Positions 25,814-33,811 of a stretch of 64,000 nt of DNA are shown here, one piece after another. The notes under the pieces are model-generated. The model saw only the letters and a program-made list of their open reading frames with translations. It had not been told where the DNA came from and ran no database searches. Positions within the stretch are counted from its first letter, which is position 1. Every line of letters begins with the position of its first letter. The position numbers were made by a program, and so were the translations under genes. The stretch lies in NCBI GenBank assembly GCA_964502005.1, contig CAZCUX010000023.1, positions 1-64,000 of the forward strand. Reading direction: 5' to 3'. Source of the DNA: CAJWOS01 sp964502005 (lineage in GTDB: Bacteria; Myxococcota_A; UBA796; UBA2385).

Positions 25814-26446
25814 ATGAGGCTACTTGGACTTGACGAAGCCGGCCGGGGCTGTGTTCTCGGACCCTTGGTGGTCGGAGCGTTCTTCTGCGAAAGCGCGCCC
25901 GACCTTGATCTTCGCCTGCGAGCGGCAGGTGCAACCGACTCCAAACGACTCACAGCCAAAAGGCGCGAAACAGTACGTTCGGAGCTTTTGTGCCTGGGTA
26001 CGCCAGCCTGCATCGAGGTTTCGCCCGCGGAGATCGATGCGGGCAACCTGAACGAGCTAGAAGAGCGCGCGTTCTGTGCGCTCATACTCCGCTTCCAGCC
26101 CGACCACGTCTGGATTGACGCTCCTTGTCACCCGGCGGGCATTCCGGGCTTCATTCGAAGGGTCTCGGCGGTGCTGCAGGCCGAAAATGCTGTGGTTCCT
26201 ATGTTTACGGTGGAGCCAAAGGCAGATTTTACCTACCCCATCGTCGGGGCGGCCAGCATCTTCGCGAAGGTGCAGCGCGACGCCCACATCACGGCCATGG
26301 GCCCCGTGGGGTCGGGGTATCCGAGCGATCCCATCACCCGCGCATGGCTCAAAGGGTTCATCGATCGCGACGAGGCCTTCCCGTCGACGGTGCGAACCCG
26401 CTGGGGCACCATCGATAAGTTGCGTGGCGAGGGGCAAGCCGAGTGA
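25814..26446 (+). CDS. rnhB: Ribonuclease HII
   Basis: 210 aa, ATG at 25814 with AGGAGTGAAAC upstream. The active-site motif GLDEAGRGCVLGPLVVGAF at the N-terminus gives Asp6 and Glu7; the later HVWIDAPC and AASIFAKVQRDAH supply the other carboxylates. TDSKRLTAKRR is also typical. Removes ribonucleotides and RNA primers from RNA:DNA hybrids. Its stop overlaps the GTG start of the glycosyltransferase gene (GTGA). Confidence 0.93.
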   Translation: MRLLGLDEAGRGCVLGPLVVGAFFCESAPDLDLRLRAAGATDSKRLTAKRRETVRSELLCLGTPACIEVSPAEIDAGNLNELEERAFCALILRFQPDHVWIDAPCHPAGIPGFIRRVSAVLQAENAVVPMFTVEPKADFTYPIVGAASIFAKVQRDAHITAMGPVGSGYPSDPITRAWLKGFIDRDEAFPSTVRTRWGTIDKLRGEGQAE

Positions 26447-27162
26447 CGTTTCCCCGTCCCGTGATGCCAAGTGTGGGGCTGGTTGTGCCGATGTTCAACG
26501 AGGAAGCTCTCGTGGAGCAGGTGGTAGCCCAATATGTCGTTGCACTCTCACGGGTTTCGGGCCTTACCCGCTTGGTGGTCGTAGACAATGGAAGCACCGA
26601 CACGACCGGCGCTTGCCTCGTGCGGGCGGTTGCGTCGTATCCGTCCGTTGAGGTGGTGAAATTGCCGGCGAATGCGGGCTATGGGGGCGGAATTCACGCC
26701 GGACTTGCCCATCTTGCGCAGGGCAGTCCGCCCGACATCGTGGGCTGGGCGTGGGGAGACGGACAGGTCGACCCCGCAGTGATTCCTTCGCTCGTCGCTG
26801 CGCTGGTTCACGGGGCGGACCTTGCGAAAGTACGAAGGGTGTCCCGGCGAGACGGTTGGCGCCGCCAGTTGATTACGCGGGAATACGCGCGGTGGGCGGC
26901 ACGCTTTGGAGTCGCGTCTGCCGACATCAACGGGTGTCCCAAGCTCTTGTGGCGCGCACGGTTGGCAGAAGCAAAGCTTCGCGCCACAGACTGGTTTCTC
27001 GACCCTGAGCTGGTGTTGCGCGCGGAGCAATGGGGCTGGGTCGTCGCCGAGCTTCCCGCGGCAATGGAGCCGAGGTCCGCAGGACGAAGCAAGGTCAACT
27101 GGGGCACGGTCGCGGGATTTGCGGCCAAGCTCGGTCTGTGGCAATTCGGCTGGCGCCCATGA
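26443..27162 (+). CDS. Family 2 glycosyltransferase
   Basis: 239 aa, GTG start overlapping the rnhB stop. GT-A fold: VGLVVPMFNEEALVEQVV at the N-terminus, LVVVDNGSTDTTG (nucleotide-sugar binding), LPANAGYGGGIHAGL, and GWAWGDGQVDPAVIPSLV with a DGQ in place of a classic DxD. The acceptor is not predictable. Resembles dolichol/undecaprenyl-phosphate sugar transferases but lacks membrane segments. Coupled by ATGA to the membrane SGNH protein, suggesting a joint role in surface glycan or lipid modification. Confidence 0.82.
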   Translation: MTFPRPVMPSVGLVVPMFNEEALVEQVVAQYVVALSRVSGLTRLVVVDNGSTDTTGACLVRAVASYPSVEVVKLPANAGYGGGIHAGLAHLAQGSPPDIVGWAWGDGQVDPAVIPSLVAALVHGADLAKVRRVSRRDGWRRQLITREYARWAARFGVASADINGCPKLLWRARLAEAKLRATDWFLDPELVLRAEQWGWVVAELPAAMEPRSAGRSKVNWGTVAGFAAKLGLWQFGWRP

Positions 27163-29339
27163 AAGAACGCGTCCGGTTTTGGTTGCCGATTGTGCTCGTC
27201 AGCGTTGCCGGCGCTGGGGTGGGCGCCGGTGCGCAGCGGGTCGCCGACCGCTTGGCGTTGGAGCGGGGCCCCTCTCGCTGGCGCGCGGAAGCTCCCGATA
27301 TTCCTGTCTTTTTGGCGGCGCTCTCGGGTCCGCCGCTGCTGCCGGGCGAGGGATGGAGCCTCGGAGGCCATTCACGTTTGACAATTGACTTGCCGAAGGT
27401 CACCCGCGTCGACCTGCAAGCGACGGTGCCGCCTTATGGGCACCTTGAGGTGGGCTTCGCGGGGTCTGGCGCAGATGCGGGGGTCGCCTTGGTGGTAGAC
27501 CGGGGTGAGACGCCGTATATCAACGTGTTTGACCTTGGCCGCAAGCTCGCCGGACCCGGACAATCGACTGCGGGGAGGTCGTTGCTCGCGTGTGAAGGGA
27601 CCTGGGGCGCTGTTTCCGATGCTCCCTTCGCCGTTTCCGTCACCCGTGATGCCCAAACACTCACCGTGGCCGTCAACGATGCGCCGCCGGTGCGATGTGC
27701 TTGGTCCCGTCCCACCGCGGAACCATTTGTGTTGGCAGGGATTCGACGGGTTGGCCTCTCGTCGCTTTCGGTCAGCACGCTCGATGGCCGGGTCGAGGGG
27801 GAGCGTGCGCCGGGTGCGCGTATGGGAGCGCGTATCGGCTGGGCGGTCAGCCTCGCCGTGGCGTTTGGGGTGGCTGCTACGCTGCTCCGCCGGCGTGGTG
27901 CGCGTGGCCTCTCGTTGGTGGCGGTTGTATTGCCGCTTTGGGCCGTTTGGCCCGCTTCTGGCGCCGACCTGCTCGCGTTCTGGCAGCACCTCCGCGTCGT
28001 GGTCGCGGAACCGCTGTGGACGGCGGTGACCGTGCCGGTCGGTGTCGCGGCAGGGGTCGGGGTTTGGCTGGGCGTCGCTGCCGCGGCGCGCCGGGGGCTT
28101 GCACTCCCGATTGTCGTACCATCGGTTTGCGGGGCTCTCGCTGGCTCCCTGCTGATTCCTGCTCTGGGTGCGGCGGGAATGGTCGGCACGCTGCTCGGAG
28201 CTGCCCTGGGGGCAGTGTGGGCCCGCAATGGGCATCGCTGGGCAGGGGATGGCTGGGGACCGCTGCCGGGAATGGCGCTTGGGGTTGGCTTCGGTGTCTT
28301 GACCGCTGGGTTGGCCGGCGCGCAACCGGGTTGGGTGTGGACCTACGCCGGTGCCGTCGGTGCTTTGGCGGCAGGTGTCGTATGGCTCAATGTGCGTCGT
28401 CCGTGGGGCATGAATCTACTCAGCCTCGTTTTTGTAGGACTCATGGTTGTTTTTGCCGACCAAGGCCTTCGCTGGACCGATACGGGCGACCGCCTGACCG
28501 GGCGTTCGGCGCGCGCAGTCTCCGAAGACAACACTTCGGGGACGTTTTCGAGCTTTGCGGCCCTCGAACACACACGGGTGTGGTCGACGTATCCGCGGCA
28601 GGATTACCCTGTTCGTCCGCCAGACCGACGTACCGGCGCAACGCGCGTGGTTGCCCTCGGCGGCAGCTCGACGGGCGGTGCGTGGCAGAATGACAACCTC
28701 GATGAGTTCTGGCCGGCTGCGATAGAGCGTATGCGCGGTCCGACCGTGCAAGCGGTCAACCTCGGCGTCGGGGGATGGACCACCTTGCACATCCGGCGGT
28801 TTGTAGAGACACGCTTGGCGGACATCGACCCTGATGTTGTCGTGCTTTATGTCGGTCACAACGATATTTTGACCCAGGCCGCCCGACCATGGGGCCAGCT
28901 GTACCAAGCATGGCTCCACGGAGGGGACGCGGGCCTGTCCGTCTCGACCCGGTTGGCGCGGGCGCCGCTGTACCAGTTGCTGCGGTTCGTGGTGCAAGGG
29001 CGGCAGCGCAGCCAATCTGCGGTCCCGGTGGCCGATGCGCGCTCCAACGTGCGGGCAATTGCAGATGCACTTCGGCCGCGCGCGGTGCCGATGTTGTTGG
29101 TCCGTGAAGGGGTTGTGCCGGATCCTTCGGTGCTCAATTCCTATGGTGAAATGTTGGAGTCGGTTGCGTCAGAGTCGCCATCCATTGGGTATTTGGATGC
29201 GTCAAAGAGTCTTGTTGCACCGACAGCTGGGAATGTGTTTCTAGATAACTGCCACCTGACGCACGAAGGGCATTCGTTGCTGGCCGCGTTGGTTGGCGAC
29301 GCGTTGGTTTCGCAAGGGTGGCTCGGGCGTTCGCGGTGA
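27159..29339 (+). CDS. Membrane protein with C-terminal SGNH hydrolase domain
   Basis: 726 aa from the ATG at 27159 (ATGA overlap). An N-terminal anchor and an extracytoplasmic domain (about 30-215) precede several membrane helices (about 220-440). The C-terminal 250 residues form an SGNH/GDSL hydrolase: block I VVALGGSSTGG (Ser nucleophile), block III VVLYVGHNDIL (Gly and Asn), block V LDNCHLTHEGH (Asp and His). Such enzymes commonly de-acetylate or acetylate cell-surface sugars. Linkage to a GT2 gene supports a glycan role. The domain order (membrane region first, hydrolase last) is seen in OafA-like and other acyl-modifying proteins, but the membrane part is not a clear acyltransferase-3 domain. 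Confidence 0.78.
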   Translation: MKERVRFWLPIVLVSVAGAGVGAGAQRVADRLALERGPSRWRAEAPDIPVFLAALSGPPLLPGEGWSLGGHSRLTIDLPKVTRVDLQATVPPYGHLEVGFAGSGADAGVALVVDRGETPYINVFDLGRKLAGPGQSTAGRSLLACEGTWGAVSDAPFAVSVTRDAQTLTVAVNDAPPVRCAWSRPTAEPFVLAGIRRVGLSSLSVSTLDGRVEGERAPGARMGARIGWAVSLAVAFGVAATLLRRRGARGLSLVAVVLPLWAVWPASGADLLAFWQHLRVVVAEPLWTAVTVPVGVAAGVGVWLGVAAAARRGLALPIVVPSVCGALAGSLLIPALGAAGMVGTLLGAALGAVWARNGHRWAGDGWGPLPGMALGVGFGVLTAGLAGAQPGWVWTYAGAVGALAAGVVWLNVRRPWGMNLLSLVFVGLMVVFADQGLRWTDTGDRLTGRSARAVSEDNTSGTFSSFAALEHTRVWSTYPRQDYPVRPPDRRTGATRVVALGGSSTGGAWQNDNLDEFWPAAIERMRGPTVQAVNLGVGGWTTLHIRRFVETRLADIDPDVVVLYVGHNDILTQAARPWGQLYQAWLHGGDAGLSVSTRLARAPLYQLLRFVVQGRQRSQSAVPVADARSNVRAIADALRPRAVPMLLVREGVVPDPSVLNSYGEMLESVASESPSIGYLDASKSLVAPTAGNVFLDNCHLTHEGHSLLAALVGDALVSQGWLGRSR

Positions 29340-29408
29340 TGCGCGGGCAACGTTTGGCGACTGGCGATGGCTCGTTGGCGCTCAAATCGTTTGGTGCCCG
29401 GAGGGAGA

Positions 29409-29431
29409 GGAGACAGCCTTCGTTTGTCTCC
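29409..29431. terminator. Hairpin between convergent genes
   Basis: Arms GGAGACA (29409-29415) and TGTCTCC (29425-29431) with a 9-base loop, in the 166-base gap where the SGNH gene and the metallophosphoesterase gene converge. Could serve both directions; no strong T-run. Confidence 0.4.
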
Positions 29432-29505
29432 AGAAATACGCGCTTCTACGGATTTGGCACACAACGTCGGAAGGTGCGGTGGCCCGGCGGTTGTTGGGGG
29501 GCGAC

Positions 29506-30348
29506 TTACGGCTGGCGATGTTGGGAACCGCCCAACGCAGGGAGGGGAAGGTCGACGACCACCGGTGCATATCTTGGTTGTTCGTAGACATCACAATGGG
29601 TTGCGTTGACGAAGATCGTTTGGCCATCCGTCCAAGCGCCCGGTTCCTCGTGAATATGTCCGAAGATATGCAACCGAGGACGAACGGCGTGGACCCGCGC
29701 CAAAAGGTCGACGCAGCCGACGTGATGGCCCTGAATCGTGCGGTCGCCGTAGCCCAGTGGTGGCCCGTGGGTCACCAAAATATCGACGGATGTCGGAATC
29801 ATGGCCCAAGTGGCTTGAATCTCCGCGCCGCGGTCTTGGTTGAAGGCCCACTGAAAGAACGTAGGCTGCACGGGCGAGCCCCAGCAGCGCAAACCCGAAA
29901 TTTCGATGCCGCTGTTGAGTAAATAGCTGATGTTATGGGCGTTTTCGAGAATGCGTCGGCAGGAGTCAGGGGAATAGGGCCCTTGTTTGTGAAACCGGCG
30001 CCATTGCGTTTCGTAGCCCGCTTGGTCGAGGGTGAGGTCGTGATTGCCAGCAATGACGACCTTGTGGCGATGCGGAAGGCGGCCGAGCTGCGTCACAAAC
30101 GAAGACAGCTCTTCGGGCGTGCCGGTATGGGTGAAGTCACCTGCATGAATGAGAATGTCGCCGGCGGGAACGTCGTCAGCGCGGATGGGGTGACCATGCG
30201 TGTCCGAGATACAGACCACGCGAAGGTGTGGGCCATCCGGTCGGGCGCCCGCGTGCGGCAGGGGCTCCCGGCGTAGGTGGGTCCGAAGAGCCTGCCATGC
30301 CCGCGCGGGGTCGCGGGGGTCGACGGAGATACCGCACACCGATGTCAT
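29506..30348 (-). CDS. Calcineurin-like metallophosphoesterase
   Basis: 280 aa from the ATG at 30348, whose ATGA overlaps the upstream lipoprotein stop. All blocks of the two-metal phosphoesterase fold are present: CISDTHGH (DxH), HAGDFTHTG (GDxxH-like), VVIAGNHDLTLD (GNHD), LVTHGPPLGYG and IFGHIHEEPG (GHxH). Resembles the MPPED/YfcE-like cytosolic phosphodiesterases; substrate unknown. Confidence 0.87.
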   Translation of the reverse strand: MTSVCGISVDPRDPARAWQALRTHLRREPLPHAGARPDGPHLRVVCISDTHGHPIRADDVPAGDILIHAGDFTHTGTPEELSSFVTQLGRLPHRHKVVIAGNHDLTLDQAGYETQWRRFHKQGPYSPDSCRRILENAHNISYLLNSGIEISGLRCWGSPVQPTFFQWAFNQDRGAEIQATWAMIPTSVDILVTHGPPLGYGDRTIQGHHVGCVDLLARVHAVRPRLHIFGHIHEEPGAWTDGQTIFVNATHCDVYEQPRYAPVVVDLPLPALGGSQHRQP

Positions 30349-30839
30349 GGTGTAGGCGCAAAGGGCGTTGCGGTGGGAAAGCGGCGCAGCTCGACCGCTT
30401 CTTGGACTTGGGCGGCGAGCCCTTCGCACGGGTTGTCGACCAAACCGGCGATGTCGGCTGAGATGGCGTCTTTTTGGGTGGGGTCTGCGCAACCGTTCGC
30501 AACGAGCGCCACCTCAACCGCCCGTGCGTCGGCCGTCTTCCAGGTCAAACGGAGCTTTTCTCGCTCGGCACGCACACCTTCGAACGTACAGTCTCCGGCG
30601 TCCAAATCCCCCGCGACACCAAAGGCCATCGTCGCATCGTTTGACGAAAAGCCCCAAGTACACGGTGGTTCTGTTGGCTTCGGGTGGACGATGTTGTCTG
30701 CGGTAAGCACGACCTCCTCGCCGGGTGGCGGGTTTTCGTCGAAGGGCTCTGGACGAGGCGCTTGGGGCGCGGTGGGTTCGACTTCGGTGGCGCAGGCCAT
30801 CGCTGCGACGAATGCGACGGGCGAAAGACGAGATTTCAT
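30345..30839 (-). CDS. Lipoprotein of unknown function
   Basis: 164 aa, ATG at 30839. The signal peptide LSPVAFVAAMAC ends in a lipobox-like Cys at residue 16, followed by a Pro/Glu linker. The rest has several Cys (PPCTWGF, DAGDCTFEG, VANGCADP, DNPCEGL) and looks like a compact secreted domain. No family recognised. Translationally coupled to the metallophosphoesterase gene. Confidence 0.68.
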   Translation of the reverse strand: MKSRLSPVAFVAAMACATEVEPTAPQAPRPEPFDENPPPGEEVVLTADNIVHPKPTEPPCTWGFSSNDATMAFGVAGDLDAGDCTFEGVRAEREKLRLTWKTADARAVEVALVANGCADPTQKDAISADIAGLVDNPCEGLAAQVQEAVELRRFPTATPFAPTP

Positions 30840-30919
30840 AGTGACGCTCCGCGTCCGATGTGCATTGCGGTGGGGGAAAGGCTTGGGTGCTTCGGGAATT
30901 ACTGCGTTAGGATGGGAAT

Positions 30920-31180
30920 ATGGCGTCTTCCCCTGCATCGTCTTCCTTGGTCGCACCTCTGATTGCCAGCCTAACTCTGGGCCTCGCGCCGTTTGTCCCG
31001 GAGCCCCATATCGTCGGAAAAATTCGGTGGGTGGCAGGCGGCGGTGTTGGCATGAAGTCCGAAGACATCTTTGACTTGTACTTGCATGGTGCGCCGTGGC
31101 TGTGGTTAGGGGTGGCGATAGCACACACTCTCTGGGTGCGGTGGGAGGAATCGAAGCAATCCACGGATAGGCCTTCATGA
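30920..31180 (+). CDS. Conserved small membrane protein (APF-PEPH motif)
   Basis: 86 aa. Helix 1 (LVAPLIASLTLGLAPFVPEPH) ends in a Pro-Phe-x-Pro-Glu-Pro-His motif, then KIRWVAGGGVGMKSEDIFDLYLHGAPWL leads into helix 2 (WLGVAIAHTLWV). I recall very similar short proteins, often mislabelled 'RND transporter', with the same PFxPEPH and DIFDLxxHGxPW motifs, but no established function. Coupled by ATGA to the S41 protease gene. Confidence 0.7.
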   Translation: MASSPASSSLVAPLIASLTLGLAPFVPEPHIVGKIRWVAGGGVGMKSEDIFDLYLHGAPWLWLGVAIAHTLWVRWEESKQSTDRPS

Positions 31181-32454
31181 CCCGTCACCGTCGCTGGGTC
31201 CTTGCCTTGGGGAGCATGGTCGGCTGCACACCCTATGAGATTCGCGAAAAGGCAGACATCGCGGACTGTTCGCTCGACGGCCAGTTAGAAATTGTCGAGA
31301 CGTTGATGCACGACGACTATCTGTGGGCGAGCGAGGTGCCCTACATCGACCGTTTGGGCTATTCCGACCCCGCGCAATACATGGAGGACCTCCGCTACGC
31401 GCCCCTCGACAAGTGGAGCTACGTGATGGACCTGGCCGAAGCGGAAGATTGGTACGGGTCGGGTTCTTATGTCGGTGGCGGCTATATCGTTCGTGCGGAC
31501 CGGCAGGGGCGACGGCGGGTATTGTGGGTGTATCCGGGGTTGCCTGCCGCCGAAGCAGGCCTACAGCGCGGCGATATCATCGTGGGCGTCAATGGGGTTC
31601 CTGTCGGCGCGATGACTTCGGATGCCGATTGGGCTGCGGCCATCGGCGACATCCGAGAAGGCGCGATTGTGCGGTTTCAAGTGCAGCGACCCGGCCGGCA
31701 GCTTGCGAGGGTGGAGTTTCGTCTGGCGGAAATCTCTCTGCCGTCGGTTGTGGGCGCGCGCGTGTTCCCCCATGGGGACCGCACGGTCGGCTACTTGATG
31801 TTCACGACGTTTGTGGAGACGGGTGCAGACGAGCTGCGGGCGTTGTTCGCGTCGTTTCAGGGCCAAGGCGTCGACACCGTCATCGTCGACCTGCGCTACA
31901 ACGGTGGCGGCCTCAACTCTGTCGCACAGACGTTTGCGAGCTTGCTCGCGCCTTCGGCCGCAGGCGAGGTGTACGAGCGGTTTTGGTACAACGACGCGAA
32001 TGCTTCGTCCAACATGGCGATAGAACTCGAAGACCTGCCCGAAGCCATCGACGTTCGCGACGTTGTATTCCTCACGACAAACCTCACCGCCTCCGCGAGC
32101 GAGATGCTTGGCTTTGGGCTCGAACCATATGTTCTAGTGTGGCGCATCGGGCAGACGACCGCGGGAAAGCCGGTGGGCATGAACTTTACATCTGCATGCG
32201 AGCTCTTTTTGGCGCCGGTCACGTTTCAGGCGGGAAACCGGGATTTCCGTGCGGAATTCTACGAGGGAATCGTTCCCGATTGTGTCGCGTCTGACCGGTG
32301 GACCACGGACCCGGGCGCGGATGATGACCCCATGATGGTGGGGGCATTGGCCCAGCTCGACGGCCTGCCTTGTCCGTCAGACAATGGGGACGTTCGGGAC
32401 ATCGTAGAACCCGCGGGCGCGTCGTTGGCGGCTGTGCGCTCTGGACATTGGTAG
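31177..32454 (+). CDS. S41 family (C-terminal processing-like) peptidase lipoprotein
   Basis: 425 aa. Short lipoprotein signal (LALGSMVGC, Cys near 17). A PDZ domain lies at about 90-180 (WVYPGLPAAEAGLQRGDIIVGVNGVPV). The S41 catalytic domain follows: TVIVDLRYNGGGLNSVAQTFASLL, then the nucleophile serine in NLTASASEMLGFGLE and the general-base lysine in GQTTAGKPVGMNF. Family members process or degrade periplasmic proteins. The 4-base overlap with the small membrane-protein gene argues that the two act together. Confidence 0.85.
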   Translation: MTRHRRWVLALGSMVGCTPYEIREKADIADCSLDGQLEIVETLMHDDYLWASEVPYIDRLGYSDPAQYMEDLRYAPLDKWSYVMDLAEAEDWYGSGSYVGGGYIVRADRQGRRRVLWVYPGLPAAEAGLQRGDIIVGVNGVPVGAMTSDADWAAAIGDIREGAIVRFQVQRPGRQLARVEFRLAEISLPSVVGARVFPHGDRTVGYLMFTTFVETGADELRALFASFQGQGVDTVIVDLRYNGGGLNSVAQTFASLLAPSAAGEVYERFWYNDANASSNMAIELEDLPEAIDVRDVVFLTTNLTASASEMLGFGLEPYVLVWRIGQTTAGKPVGMNFTSACELFLAPVTFQAGNRDFRAEFYEGIVPDCVASDRWTTDPGADDDPMMVGALAQLDGLPCPSDNGDVRDIVEPAGASLAAVRSGHW

Positions 32455-32720
32455 CTGGTGCTCGATCAAGTCAGCTCCTTGTTTTGGTGATTTTTTGTCT
32501 ATGTGCATGAAGTCAAATTCGCTATCGGGACCTTCCCGATGCAGGCCCGCAATTGTCGAGGTGGTAGGGCTTGGCGAATTTCTCGGGGGAGGGGACAAGG
32601 TTCCTTGCGCGTCTCCTGTGGAGGATTCCGTACACAACTTTGACGGGGAGCACTTGTAATCCCCATGCGTCGAAGTACGATAGCGGAAGTGGTGGGGACA
32701 TGGTTTCTTCACCATTCGGG

Positions 32721-32736
32721 TGGCGCGTAAGGTGCA
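32721..32736 (+). promoter_or_regulatory. Candidate sigma-54 promoter of flagellin gene
   Basis: TGGCGCG-N4-GTGCA matches the -24/-12 consensus (TGGCACG-N4-TTGCA) with exact spacing, 10 bases between the GG and GC pairs. It lies 84 bases upstream of the flagellin ATG, giving an untranslated leader of about 70 bases. Sigma-54 control of flagellin is known in several bacteria. Seen by eye only. The rest of the 365-base gap (32455-32819) holds no gene. Confidence 0.5.
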
Positions 32737-32819
32737 GCCCTTGCAGTGTCCCCTGGTTCGGACGCATCCACTTTTTGGTGTCGTCCGCCACTTCCTCCAG
32801 ACCGCAGGAACCGAGTCAA

Positions 32820-33641
32820 ATGCTCACTGTTCGTACCAACGTCGCCGCCCTCAAAGCCTCCGGCAACCTCAACCGAACCAACAAGAGCTTGGGAAGCAGC
32901 CTCAACCGCATTTCGAGCGGTATCCGCGTGACGAGCGCCGCTACGGACGCAGCGGGTCTGGGTGTGGCTACTTCTTTGGAAACGCAGGTCATCAGCACCC
33001 GCCAAGCGATGCGCAACACCAACGACGGCATCAGCATCATCCAAACGGCGGAGTCGGCCACCCAAGAAGTCACCGACATCCTCCAGCGGATGCGCGAACT
33101 GGCCGTGCAAAGCTCCTCGGAGACCCTCGCCGACACCGAGCGGTCGTTCATCACCGACGAGTTCAACGAACTTGTGTCTGAAGTGGGCCGTATCGCTTCG
33201 GTGACCGAGTTCAACGGCATCAACCTGTCGGATGGCGTCACTGCGAGCCTCGATGTGCAGGTTGGCATTCAAAACGATTCGTCCAGCCGGATTTCCATCT
33301 CCTTGGTTGACCTCACCGCGACCACGCTTGGCCTGACGGGCATCTCGCTCGACACCTCGTCCAATGCCCAGGCCTCTATCGACGTGCTCGACACCGCGCT
33401 CCAGTCGGTCAACGCTGGCCGCTCGATGCTGGGTGCAGTGCAGAACCGCCTCGACGCCTCGTTGAACAACAACCAGGTGGGCATGGAAGCCTTGTCGGCC
33501 GCCGAGTCGCGCATCATGGACACCGACTACGCGACCGAAACCTCCAACCTCACCAAGCTGCAAATCATGCAGCAGGCGGGCGTTGCAGCGTTGGCCCAGG
33601 CCAAGGGTGTTTCGCAGTCGGTGCTCAGCCTCCTCAGCTGA
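32820..33641 (+). CDS. fliC: Flagellin
   Basis: 273 aa from the ATG at 32820. N-terminal D0/D1 (MLTVRTNVAALKASGNLNRTNKSL, SGIRVTSAATDAAGLGVATSL, NTNDGISIIQTAESA) and C-terminal D0/D1 (VGMEALSAAESRIMDTDYATE, LQIMQQAGVAALAQAKGVSQSVLSLL) are both complete, with a short central region, so this is a minimal-length flagellin. No other flagellar gene is in the window. Strong terminator follows. Confidence 0.95.
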   Translation: MLTVRTNVAALKASGNLNRTNKSLGSSLNRISSGIRVTSAATDAAGLGVATSLETQVISTRQAMRNTNDGISIIQTAESATQEVTDILQRMRELAVQSSSETLADTERSFITDEFNELVSEVGRIASVTEFNGINLSDGVTASLDVQVGIQNDSSSRISISLVDLTATTLGLTGISLDTSSNAQASIDVLDTALQSVNAGRSMLGAVQNRLDASLNNNQVGMEALSAAESRIMDTDYATETSNLTKLQIMQQAGVAALAQAKGVSQSVLSLLS

Positions 33642-33662
33642 GCCGTCCCGCTCCGGCGCGCG

Positions 33663-33690
33663 CGCCCCTGCCATTGGCGGGGGCGTTTTG
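33663..33690 (+). terminator. Rho-independent terminator after flagellin
   Basis: A 10-base stem (CGCCCCTGCC with GGCGGGGGCG, one G-T wobble) closes over ATT and is followed by TTTT. It starts 22 bases after the flagellin stop codon. Best-formed terminator in the window. Confidence 0.85.
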
Positions 33691-33811
33691 CGTTGGGGGT
33701 CTGTATTCGCGACCAGCGACCCGATGGCCAAGCACAAAAACGCCGCCCGTTTGGGGCGGCGGGAAGCGGACGCCGTCGGAACCGGACGGCTGGAACCAGC
33801 GGGTGACCGGG

